Origin: Bacteroidales bacterium
GTDB lineage: Bacteria > Bacteroidota > Bacteroidia > Bacteroidales > VadinHA17
Direction: 5' to 3'
DNA length: 6,978 nt
Assembly: GCA_025455535.1 (NCBI GenBank)
Contig: JALOMM010000074.1
Location: forward strand, 1-6,978
The notes under the pieces were generated by a model that ran no database searches, was not told where the DNA came from, and worked only from the letters and a program-made list of their open reading frames with translations. The translations under genes were made by a program, and so were the position numbers. How positions within the stretch are numbered: position 1 is the stretch's first letter; each line of letters begins with the position of its first letter. Shown here one piece after another: positions 1-6,912 of this stretch.

Positions 1-27
1 AACAATAAACGATAAACACAAAGAACA

Positions 28-1086
28 ATGAAGAATCTTATCTTATTACTGGTGATCGCCGTGACAGCTGCATCTTGCGGTGGCGGAGGCACCAAGAGCC
101 CAAAGGAGAAACAGGTTACACTCTCGGCTGCAGGTGCAACATTCCCTCAGCCATTTTACAATCTGGCCTTTAAGAAATACAGCGAAGAGGGCGGCCCGGC
201 TATCAACTACGGAAGCATTGGATCAGGTGCCGGCATTAAAAGCCTACGCGACCAGGTGGTCGATTTTGGTGCTACCGACGGCTATCTGTCTGACGCCGAA
301 CTGGCAGAGATGCCGGGTGAGGTGATCCATATCCCGACCTGCATCGGTGCAGTGGTGATCGGCTATAATCTTCCCGGAGTGACCGGCCTCAGACTGACCC
401 CTGCGCTTCTCGAAGGGATATTCCTTGCTGACATTACAAAATGGAACGATAAAAGGATTGCAGACGAAAACCCGGGACTGGCACTTCCGGACATGAACAT
501 TACCGTTGTCTACCGTTCAGACGGAAGCGGAACAACATACATCTTCAGTGACTACATGTCAAAGGTGAGCCCGAAATGGAACGGGCAGCTTGGCACAGGA
601 AAAGCACTGAACTGGCCGGCAGGCATAGGTGGCAAAGGTAATCCGGGCGTGGCAGGTACAATCAGCCAGAGCCAGGGAACTATCGGCTATCTTGGTTTTG
701 AGTATGCCTATGCACAGAAGATACCTATGGCCCTGGTACAAAACAGCGCCGGGAGCTATGTAGAACCCACTCTCGACTCTTTCTCCGCTGCAGCCAGTGT
801 GGAGATGCCTGGCGATACGCGGATCATGATAACAAACTCACCGAACCCGGAAGCATATCCAATCACAAGCTTCACATGGGCAATTCTCTACAAGGAGCAG
901 TCATACAGAGGCCGTTCTGCAGAGGCTGCAGCCGCTACCGTCAACACTCTGCTATGGCTTACGGGCCCGGGCGCTCAGGCTATCGCCACGAGTGTCCATT
1001 ATGCAAGACTGCCGCAGAATGCATCAGAACAGGCAGCGGTGCTGCTAAAGAGCATCACCTATAACGGAGAACCGATCCTTAAGTAA
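28..1086 (+). CDS. pstS: PstS, phosphate-binding lipoprotein of the Pst ABC importer
   Basis: This is the extracytoplasmic substrate-binding protein that captures inorganic phosphate and delivers it to PstC/PstA. It has 352 residues. Residues 1-16 form a short signal peptide ending in AAS before C17, a loose lipobox, followed by a GGGG linker, so the protein is probably a lipoprotein, unlike soluble E. coli PstS. Every phosphate ligand I recall from E. coli PstS has a counterpart: T38 and F39 in GATFP, S66 in GIGSG-like context, D84 in FGATD, and R163, S167, G168 and T169 in RSDGSGTT. The later segments GGKGNPGVAG and GTIGYLGFEYAYA are also typical of the family. The ATG is preceded by an A-rich leader without a Shine-Dalgarno sequence, and the start fits the signal peptide exactly. 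It is the first gene of the cluster, 6 bases before pstC. The product is near certain; lipidation is inferred. Confidence 0.97.
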   Translation: MKNLILLLVIAVTAASCGGGGTKSPKEKQVTLSAAGATFPQPFYNLAFKKYSEEGGPAINYGSIGSGAGIKSLRDQVVDFGATDGYLSDAELAEMPGEVIHIPTCIGAVVIGYNLPGVTGLRLTPALLEGIFLADITKWNDKRIADENPGLALPDMNITVVYRSDGSGTTYIFSDYMSKVSPKWNGQLGTGKALNWPAGIGGKGNPGVAGTISQSQGTIGYLGFEYAYAQKIPMALVQNSAGSYVEPTLDSFSAAASVEMPGDTRIMITNSPNPEAYPITSFTWAILYKEQSYRGRSAEAAAATVNTLLWLTGPGAQAIATSVHYARLPQNASEQAAVLLKSITYNGEPILK

Positions 1087-1092
1087 TTTACA

Positions 1093-1944
1093 ATGAGTGG
1101 TGATAAGGTAACAAAAGCCTTACTTTTTCTCTCTTCACTTACAATACTTCTGCTGAGTGCCGGAATAGTACTGTCCCTTACGGGAGGTGCCATACCGGCA
1201 TTCAGGGAGTATGGCTTCAGCTTTATCACTTCAACGGTATGGAATCCCACATCGGGCAGTGAGGAATACGGTGCGCTGCCCTTTATCGCAGGTACTGTCA
1301 TTACTTCACTGCTTGCTCTTTTGCTATGCATCCCGATGGCCTTTTCAACCTCGCTCTTTATTGCCGAATATTTCAGGGGCACCAGGACCGCCGGCATACT
1401 GCGCAGCCTGGTAGACATGCTTGCCGGTATCCCTTCCATAGTATACGGGTTCTGGGGTTTTTATGCCCTCCGTCCGCTGCTTATAAGCACCGGTCTCACC
1501 GACCAGGGATTCGGGATCTTTACAGCCTCGCTCGTGCTGGCGATAATGATTGTGCCATATGCTACCTCACTGAGCACTGAGATAATCGCCATGGTACCCT
1601 CTGAGCTTAAGGAAGCTGCCTACTCTCTGGGAGCGACACGCCGCGAGGTTATCTTCAGAGTTATTATTCCTTCTGCCCGGTCAGGCATAGTGGCAAGCTT
1701 CATCCTCGCCCTCGGCAGGGCTCTCGGGGAGACCATGGCCGTCACGATGCTCATCGGCAATGCCAACATTATCCCTAAGGGTCTGTTTTCACCCGGGAAC
1801 ACGATGGCTTCCGTTATCGCCAACCAGTTTGGCGAGGCCGACGGACTGAAGCTGAGTGCACTGATAGCAATAGGGCTGCTGCTCTTTGCCATCACGGCAC
1901 TGGTCAATGCGGCAGGGAAATTTATTATCAGACGATTTGCATAA
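1093..1944 (+). CDS. pstC: PstC, phosphate ABC transporter permease subunit
   Basis: One of the two inner-membrane subunits that form the phosphate channel, paired with PstA. The 283 residues show about six hydrophobic segments: roughly 10-30, 62-91, 105-130, 142-165, 198-220 and 255-277. The cytoplasmic EAA loop that contacts the ATPase is at 174-193 (EAAYSLGA through RVIIP). The family motif LGRALGETMA follows at 207-216; its R209 and E213 correspond to charged residues reported to matter for transport in E. coli PstC. At 283 residues it is somewhat shorter than E. coli PstC (about 319), mainly a shorter amino-terminal and periplasmic part, and nothing suggests truncation. It starts 6 bases after the pstS stop and ends 8 bases before pstA. 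No Shine-Dalgarno sequence is visible, so translation probably relies on leaderless-like or coupled initiation within the operon. Confidence 0.97.
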   Translation: MSGDKVTKALLFLSSLTILLLSAGIVLSLTGGAIPAFREYGFSFITSTVWNPTSGSEEYGALPFIAGTVITSLLALLLCIPMAFSTSLFIAEYFRGTRTAGILRSLVDMLAGIPSIVYGFWGFYALRPLLISTGLTDQGFGIFTASLVLAIMIVPYATSLSTEIIAMVPSELKEAAYSLGATRREVIFRVIIPSARSGIVASFILALGRALGETMAVTMLIGNANIIPKGLFSPGNTMASVIANQFGEADGLKLSALIAIGLLLFAITALVNAAGKFIIRRFA

Positions 1945-1952
1945 AGCCCGAC

Positions 1953-2834
1953 ATGGATAACCTGCTTATAGACAATATCAGGCGCCGCAACCGAACCAAC
2001 ACCAGGCTGAAATACATAATCATTGCCGGCGCGGTGATAACGGTTGTGCCTATCTTCCTCATCGTCGGCAACCTGGCTCTTAAGGGATACCGCCAGATAA
2101 ACCTGGCCTTCTTCACAGAGCCGGCACCCGATACCTTCCAGGCAATGATGGCGGCTTCATCTGGCGAGGTGATACCCGGTGGCATAGCCAACGGCCTCAC
2201 CGGCTCCCTGCTGATGGTCATTATCGCATCACTGGTGTCAATCCCGCTGGGACTGATGACCGGCGTTTACCTCTACGAGAACGGAACGAAGAGGTATGCC
2301 TCCTTCATCAGAAGCCTCACCGAGATCCTGCAGGGAGTGCCGTCAATCATCCTGGGTATCATAGCCTACCTGTGGGTTGTCAGGAACATTACCCGGGGTT
2401 ACTCCGCCCTGGCGGGCAGCACAGCCCTTACGATCATGATGCTGCCCCTGATAATAAGATCAACGGAAGAGACAATGAAGATGATACCTGTGACAATAAG
2501 GGAGGCGGCGTTCGCTCTGGGGACTCCCTATTACAAGATGATCATCAAGGTGCTTATCCCTGTCAGCTTCAGCGGGCTGGCAACGGGGGTACTGCTAGCC
2601 CTCTCGAGGATACTGGGTGAGACGGCACCGCTGATGCTCACAGCCCTCGGAAGCCCTTCCGTCAGCCTCGATGTGACTCGACCCGTCAGCGCAGTACCGC
2701 TGCTGATATGGGACTTCTACAACGATCCCAATATGGTTAACCTTGTATGGAGCGCATCACTCTTCCTGATGGTCTTCGTTCTCTCGATGAACCTCCTTTC
2801 ACGCAGCATTGCTTCAAAACATAAATATATCTGA
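1953..2834 (+). CDS. pstA: PstA, phosphate ABC transporter permease subunit
   Basis: Second channel-forming inner-membrane subunit of the phosphate importer. The 293 residues match the usual family length (296 in E. coli). A basic amino-terminal stretch (RRRNR near residues 10-14) precedes the first membrane segment at about 20-41, consistent with a cytoplasmic amino terminus. Further hydrophobic segments lie near 82-108, 122-143, 150-170, 205-225 and 263-283. The EAA loop for contact with PstB is at 184-203 (EAAFALGT through KVLIP). The motif LSRILGETAPL at 217-227 is characteristic of PstA as opposed to PstC; R219 aligns with the E. coli arginine (R220) reported as required for transport. 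The gene lies 8 bases after pstC and 5 bases before pstB, which strongly suggests a single transcript. No irregularity seen. Confidence 0.97.
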   Translation: MDNLLIDNIRRRNRTNTRLKYIIIAGAVITVVPIFLIVGNLALKGYRQINLAFFTEPAPDTFQAMMAASSGEVIPGGIANGLTGSLLMVIIASLVSIPLGLMTGVYLYENGTKRYASFIRSLTEILQGVPSIILGIIAYLWVVRNITRGYSALAGSTALTIMMLPLIIRSTEETMKMIPVTIREAAFALGTPYYKMIIKVLIPVSFSGLATGVLLALSRILGETAPLMLTALGSPSVSLDVTRPVSAVPLLIWDFYNDPNMVNLVWSASLFLMVFVLSMNLLSRSIASKHKYI

Positions 2835-2839
2835 CACTG

Positions 2840-3616
2840 ATGAGTGACACACATACCACGGAACCGGTACTTAAGATCGAAGGACTTTCAATAGCCTACG
2901 AGCCAGGCCGTTATGCCGTCAAAGATGTATCTGCGACAGTCAGGCGCAACAGCATCACAGCCATCATGGGCCCCTCAGGATGCGGCAAGAGCACACTGCT
3001 CAGGGCCATGAACAGGATGCATGAGCTATATCCCAACATCGAGACCAGAGGCGATATACTCCTCGACGGAAAGAGCATCTTCCCGATGTCCGTGATAGAG
3101 CTTCGCCGCAAGGTGGGGATGGTGTTCCAGAGACCCAATCCGTTCCCGAACATGACAATATACGAGAATGTTGTTGCCGGATACTCACTGAATGATATCA
3201 GGCTGAAAAAGAACCAGCGTGATGAGATCGTCGAGAACGCCCTGAGGAATGTTACACTCTGGGATGAGGTTAAAGAGTTTCTTTTCCGCAAGGGGACATT
3301 TCTCTCCGGCGGTCAGCAGCAGAGGCTCTGCGTGGCACGGGCCATTGCCTTTAATCCCGAGGTGCTCCTGCTCGATGAGCCCACCTCAGCCCTCGACCCC
3401 ATTGCCACGTCAAAAATCGAGGATCTGCTCGGCGAGCTGAAGAAGAAGTATACCATTGTCCTCGTCACCCATAATATGTCACAGGCAGCAAGGATATCGG
3501 ATGACTCAATGTTCATGTACCTCGGCGAACTGGTCGAGGCCGGACGCACAGAGACACTCTTCACAACCCCGAAGGATGCACGCACAGAGGCTTATCTCAC
3601 AGGCAAATTCGGATGA
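2840..3616 (+). CDS. pstB: PstB, phosphate ABC transporter ATPase
   Basis: Cytoplasmic ATPase that dimerises on the EAA loops of PstC and PstA and drives phosphate import. At 258 residues it is the normal family length. All nucleotide-binding motifs are intact: Walker A GPSGCGKST at 44-52, Q-loop around Q97 in VFQRPNPFP, signature LSGGQQQR at 155-162, Walker B VLLLDEP at 175-181 with catalytic E180, D-loop SALD at 183-186 and switch histidine H211. The combination VFQRPNPFP, LSGGQQQRLC and the tail AYLTGKFG (compare ITGRYG in E. coli) is diagnostic for PstB rather than other importer ATPases. The ATG lies 5 bases after the pstA stop. In the model system PstB and PhoU are the contact points for signalling transporter state to PhoR, which fits the neighbouring genes. 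Confidence 0.98.
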   Translation: MSDTHTTEPVLKIEGLSIAYEPGRYAVKDVSATVRRNSITAIMGPSGCGKSTLLRAMNRMHELYPNIETRGDILLDGKSIFPMSVIELRRKVGMVFQRPNPFPNMTIYENVVAGYSLNDIRLKKNQRDEIVENALRNVTLWDEVKEFLFRKGTFLSGGQQQRLCVARAIAFNPEVLLLDEPTSALDPIATSKIEDLLGELKKKYTIVLVTHNMSQAARISDDSMFMYLGELVEAGRTETLFTTPKDARTEAYLTGKFG

Positions 3617-3632
3617 TAACATACTTATTTCA

Positions 3633-3640
3633 TACATTTG
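3633..3640 (+). promoter_or_regulatory. Possible internal promoter -7 element before phoU
   Basis: TACATTTG matches the Bacteroides -7 consensus TAnnTTTG exactly and lies in the 39-base, AT-rich pstB-phoU gap, wider than the 5-8 base gaps upstream. The partner -33 element (TTTG-like) is not clear: only TTCG at 3608-3611 sits at a plausible distance, inside the end of pstB. Transcription would begin near 3645-3648, leaving a very short leader before the ATG at 3656. An 8-base motif with six fixed positions can occur by chance, so this is a tentative site. Confidence 0.27.
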
Positions 3641-3655
3641 TTAAAACACCCTCAA

Positions 3656-4357
3656 ATGAGCTCAAAAAAAGAACAGGCAATAAATGAGATAATGACCAGC
3701 TTCAGGGAGATGGCTAACCTGACACTTAATCAGCTCACCCTCCTTGAGAGACTGATGAACACATCTGACGAAGCCCTGTATGGCAAACTCGTGTCTCAGA
3801 TTCAGGAGGCGGAGAACCATATTGACAACCTCGAGGTGGTCATCGGCGAACAGTTCACAAACACTATCGTGCTTTACCAGCCGGTAGCCTCCGATGTGCG
3901 GCGCATTGTAGCCTGCTATCGTATGACTGTCAACCTCGAAAGGATCGGCGACAGAATAATAAACCTGCTGAGAATCATACAGAAGGTAAAGAAGAGCGAG
4001 GAATATGCGTCAATCTCATCACTCATTAATAATATGCTGGCGTCCGGCATAATCATGGTGGAAAAGTCACTGCTCTCATTCATTAATACTGACCCCGATT
4101 TTGCTATCTGGACCATCAAGAATGACTCGGTCATAGATGAGATGAATCACAAGCTTCTCCTGAGCCACATCAACAAATCGAAGATAGACGAACGGACACG
4201 GTCGATGTTGCTGAGTTATGTCGAGATAAAGGATATGATATCAAACATCGAACGGATCGCAGACCATGCAACCAACATTGCTGAGGCATCGATCTATTCA
4301 ATGCAGGGGACAGACATCAGGCACACCGGGATCGGGAAGGAGGAGGTGAAGGGGTGA
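3656..4357 (+). CDS. phoU: PhoU, phosphate signalling adaptor protein
   Basis: PhoU is a cytoplasmic, all-helical protein that connects the Pst transporter to the PhoR kinase and dampens Pho signalling when phosphate is plentiful. From the ATG chosen here it has 233 residues, close to the 241 of E. coli PhoU. The sequence has the expected internal twofold repeat of three-helix bundles. Each half carries the metal-cluster motif, NLERIGD at 93-99 and NIERIADHATNIAE at 197-210, and the carboxyl end has the typical GTDIRHT. An in-frame TTG at 3638 would add six residues, but it overlaps a promoter-like motif and is not needed for the fold, so I prefer the ATG at 3656. The last codons are purine-rich (KEEVKG), which creates a strong ribosome-binding-like sequence just before the stop. 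The position between pstB and the two-component genes is classic. Confidence 0.96.
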   Translation: MSSKKEQAINEIMTSFREMANLTLNQLTLLERLMNTSDEALYGKLVSQIQEAENHIDNLEVVIGEQFTNTIVLYQPVASDVRRIVACYRMTVNLERIGDRIINLLRIIQKVKKSEEYASISSLINNMLASGIIMVEKSLLSFINTDPDFAIWTIKNDSVIDEMNHKLLLSHINKSKIDERTRSMLLSYVEIKDMISNIERIADHATNIAEASIYSMQGTDIRHTGIGKEEVKG

Positions 4358-4361
4358 TGCT

Positions 4362-4417
4362 GGTTATCGGTTGTCGGTTATCGGTTCTTTACCGAATACT
4401 GATTACTGAATACCGAA
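4362..4417. repeat. Eight 7-base units in two facing blocks forming an imperfect hairpin
   Basis: The phoU-phoB gap (90 bases) contains exactly 56 bases built from 7-base units. The first four are GGTTATC, GGTTGTC, GGTTATC and GGTTCTT (4362-4389). The next four are TACCGAA, TACTGAT, TACTGAA and TACCGAA (4390-4417). The blocks are near-complementary: pairing 4362-4385 with 4391-4414 around a TCTTT loop gives 16 Watson-Crick pairs, 3 G-U pairs and 5 mismatches. Mismatches recur every 7 bases. No run of T follows, so it does not look like an intrinsic terminator. Possible roles are RNA processing or stability between the transporter and regulator genes, a protein-binding array, or a dispersed genomic repeat; none is shown by the sequence. 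Confidence 0.85.
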
Positions 4418-4447
4418 TACAAACATCTTCACTACAGAATCTGGATT

Positions 4448-5134
4448 ATGACAAACATCGCTGAAGGGAAGAGAATACTGGTAGTGGACGACGAGGAGGA
4501 TATCCTCGAGATCCTTTCATTCAATCTTGCCGGTGAGGGATATGACGTTGATACATGTACCTCAGCAGAGGAGGCGGTACGCAAAAACCTCGCCTCATAC
4601 GACCTCTTTATCCTTGATGTCATGATGGGAGACATGTCGGGGTTCAGACTTGCTGAAAAGATAAGAAAGGAGCTGAAGCTGACAACACCCGTGATCTTTC
4701 TTACGGCACGCGACACAGAGAACGATAAGATCACAGGATTTAGCCTCGGAGCCGATGATTATCTCGCCAAACCCTTTTCTGTAAGGGAACTGACTGCCAG
4801 GGTCAAGGCCATCCTCCGCAGATCATCACCCAGGGAAATGACAGCAGAGACGCCGTCGGGCGACTTCCGGATAGACTTTGAAAACAAACTGATATATTCA
4901 AAGGGAGAAACCCTTGAGCTGACAAGAAAAGAGTACGAGATACTTGCCCTCTTCCTCCAGAACCCGGGAAGGATCATACCGAGGACAGCGATACTTGACC
5001 GCGTGTGGGGAAGCGATGTCATCGTTACCGAACGGACAGTCGACGTAACCATTGCCAGAATAAGGAGGAAACTGGGCAACAAGGGAGGCATGTTAAAAAA
5101 TAAATCAGGGTACGGATACTATTTCGGTGATTGA
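4448..5134 (+). CDS. phoB: PhoB-type response regulator, OmpR family
   Basis: DNA-binding response regulator, expected to be phosphorylated by the adjacent kinase and to activate phosphate-starvation genes, including pst. It has 228 residues, the usual OmpR/PhoB length. The receiver domain spans about 8-122: acidic pair D14/D15, phospho-acceptor D57 in ILDVMM, T86 in FLTAR, and K108 in the AKPFS motif. A short linker leads to the winged-helix output domain at about 133-228, with LTRKEYEIL, the recognition-helix segment TERTVDVTIARIRRKLG and the terminal wing SGYGYYFGD. The ATG is the only good start and lacks a Shine-Dalgarno sequence. The gene follows the 7-base repeat hairpin and ends 13 bases before the kinase ATG. 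The class is certain; assignment as PhoB rests on the pst-phoU and PhoR neighbours, since OmpR-type regulators are hard to tell apart by sequence alone. Confidence 0.92.
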   Translation: MTNIAEGKRILVVDDEEDILEILSFNLAGEGYDVDTCTSAEEAVRKNLASYDLFILDVMMGDMSGFRLAEKIRKELKLTTPVIFLTARDTENDKITGFSLGADDYLAKPFSVRELTARVKAILRRSSPREMTAETPSGDFRIDFENKLIYSKGETLELTRKEYEILALFLQNPGRIIPRTAILDRVWGSDVIVTERTVDVTIARIRRKLGNKGGMLKNKSGYGYYFGD

Positions 5135-5147
5135 AAAAGAGACGCAA

Positions 5148-6908
5148 ATGACAGGCAAAGAGAGTTTCAGGCGCAGATTGTTCTTATACTACTTCAGTAT
5201 CTTCATCCTCTTCACTGCAGTAATACTGGCCTTCCAGTACAACCGCGAGAAGAAGATAAGGATCGCTGCACTTAATACCAGGTTGAACGACATGGCAGGG
5301 CTGGTTGACAACTACATAAGTGTCAACTCCCTTCCCGAGACCGGAAATTATCTCATGATCGACTCTATTTTCAACCTGATACCCGTTCCTGATCTGAGGA
5401 TAACAATCATAGCAGTAGACGGAAGCGTGCTGTATGACAGTTCAGTAGAGGAGTGGGACAAAATGGAGAACCATCTGAAGAGACCTGAAGTGGGCAAATC
5501 ACTCTTCTCCCCCTACGGAACAGCAGTGCGCAGATCAGCATCCACAGGGAAGGAGTATTACTATTTCTCCAGATACTTCAATACATACTATGTCAGGCTT
5601 GCTGAAGAATATAATATCAATATTACAGGGTTTCTCAGGCGCGAAAAGATCTTTCTGGTCTTTATCGCAGTGGTCTTTGCCGCTGTCTGGGCTCTGCTGG
5701 CCCTGGTGACAAGAAGGATGGGCGAGAGCATTACCATGCTGCGTGACTTCGCCGCCAGGGTGCGACGCGGCGAAGGCAATGACCCCGGTATTATCTTCCC
5801 CAGGAATGAGATCGGCGAGACAGGCAAAGAGATAGTCAGGATATATAACAACCTGGCCAGGAACACTGCAGAACTGACCCTGCAGAAGGAGAAGCTGTTC
5901 AGGCACCTCCATGTCCTGAACGAAGGTGTCGCTTTCCTCTCGCCGGAACGGAAGGTGACACTCTCCAACAACCATTTCCTGGTGTTCCTCAATGCAATCA
6001 CGGGCGAACATACAATAGAGCCTGAGGGGTTCATCGATCATCCTTCGTTTGCCGGTGTAAGGACGTTCATCGACAGGCACCAGGGACCGTCAGCCAGACA
6101 GGGAGAAATACCCTCAACAGAATTCCATATCGAAAAATCAGGCAGATTCTTTGGTGTAAAGTGCATCCTTTTCAATGACGGCAGCTTCGAGATCGTTCTG
6201 ACCGATATCACACGCACCGAGCAGACAAAGGCAATGAGGCAACAGATGACATCCAACATAGCTCACGAGCTGAAGACCCCAATCTCTTCGGTGAGAGGCT
6301 ATCTTGAGACGCTGATGGTTAACAGGGACCTCGATGAAGATAAAAAGCAGTACTTCCTCGAAAAGGCTCTTGCTCAGTCGATACGCCTTACAGAACTGAT
6401 CAGTGACATTGTCACCCTCAATAAGCTCGACGAAACCGGCAGCAGCTTTCCTTTTGAATCGGTGGATGTCGGATCTGTTATAAGAGAGGTGCGTGATAAC
6501 CTTATCACCGCGATTAAGAAAAAAGGTATCAGCTTTGATATTGAAATTGAAGAAGGACTGACCGTCACTGCAAACCGGTCACTGGTGGTATCCGTCTTCC
6601 AGAACCTGATTGAGAATGCCGTGACATATGCCGGTGACAAAATTACAATTACGATCCGTAATATCCCGGGTGCGGCCGGGTATCACACTTTTTCCTTTGC
6701 CGACAACGGCATAGGGATACCCGAGGAGCATCAGCCGCGCATCTTCGAAAGGTTCTACAGGGTTGATGACGGCCGCTCACGTAAGAGCGGAGGAACGGGA
6801 TTAGGACTCGCCATTGTTAAAAACGCAATACTGCTGCATAAGGGTGAGATCTCGGTTCACACCAGGCCTGGCGGCGGCACCGAATTCATCTTCTCCCTTC
6901 CGGCATAA
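5148..6908 (+). CDS. phoR: PhoR-type membrane sensor histidine kinase
   Basis: Inner-membrane histidine kinase, probable partner of the preceding regulator. From the ATG it has 586 residues. Order of parts: membrane segment 10-29; extracytoplasmic sensor about 30-167; second membrane segment 168-188; HAMP about 189-240; PAS-like domain about 245-355; dimerisation and phospho-acceptor domain with H373 in NIAHELKTP; ATPase domain with N box N486/N490, G1 box DNGIGIP 519-525, F box IFERFYR and G2 box GGTGLGL 548-554. The sensor carries ITIIAVDGSVLYDS and MENHLKRPEV (106-115), which I recognise from PhoR kinases with a large external domain, as in Bacillus, rather than E. coli PhoR, which lacks one. 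A GTG at 5127 would add seven residues and overlap phoB by 8 bases; the ATG at 5148, behind a purine-rich stretch, seems likelier. All catalytic motifs are intact. Confidence 0.93.
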   Translation: MTGKESFRRRLFLYYFSIFILFTAVILAFQYNREKKIRIAALNTRLNDMAGLVDNYISVNSLPETGNYLMIDSIFNLIPVPDLRITIIAVDGSVLYDSSVEEWDKMENHLKRPEVGKSLFSPYGTAVRRSASTGKEYYYFSRYFNTYYVRLAEEYNINITGFLRREKIFLVFIAVVFAAVWALLALVTRRMGESITMLRDFAARVRRGEGNDPGIIFPRNEIGETGKEIVRIYNNLARNTAELTLQKEKLFRHLHVLNEGVAFLSPERKVTLSNNHFLVFLNAITGEHTIEPEGFIDHPSFAGVRTFIDRHQGPSARQGEIPSTEFHIEKSGRFFGVKCILFNDGSFEIVLTDITRTEQTKAMRQQMTSNIAHELKTPISSVRGYLETLMVNRDLDEDKKQYFLEKALAQSIRLTELISDIVTLNKLDETGSSFPFESVDVGSVIREVRDNLITAIKKKGISFDIEIEEGLTVTANRSLVVSVFQNLIENAVTYAGDKITITIRNIPGAAGYHTFSFADNGIGIPEEHQPRIFERFYRVDDGRSRKSGGTGLGLAIVKNAILLHKGEISVHTRPGGGTEFIFSLPA

Positions 6909-6912
6909 ACCG

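Noticed and set aside
4..17. Tandem AATAAAC, GATAAAC in the pstS leader, also with a 7-base period
   Set aside because: Two short A-rich units can arise by chance, the sequence is unlike the 4362-4417 units, and the window edge cuts off the rest of the leader.
1059..1439. Minus-strand 126-codon open frame over the pstS-pstC junction
   Set aside because: It overlaps two well-supported genes on the opposite strand and shows no family motif; a coding shadow is the simpler explanation.
3638..3655. TTG start for phoU giving six extra residues
   Set aside because: An ATG 18 bases downstream gives a normal-length PhoU; the TTG lies within the promoter-like TACATTTG, and the added residues match nothing known in the family.
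4362..4417. Reading the 7-base repeat array as a Pho box
   Set aside because: Known PhoB and PhoP sites are 6-7 base direct repeats spaced at 11 bases; here units abut at 7 bases and face each other, and the array is downstream of pst rather than at its promoter.
4362..4420. Reading the same hairpin as an intrinsic terminator
   Set aside because: The stem is interrupted by mismatches and wobble pairs, and the sequence after it (GAATACAAACATC) has no T-run.
5535..6080. Long minus-strand open frames (181 and 148 codons) inside the phoR region
   Set aside because: They lie wholly antisense to phoR, which has clear domain motifs throughout, and their translations show no recognisable domain. 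They look like shadows of the coding pattern on the other strand.
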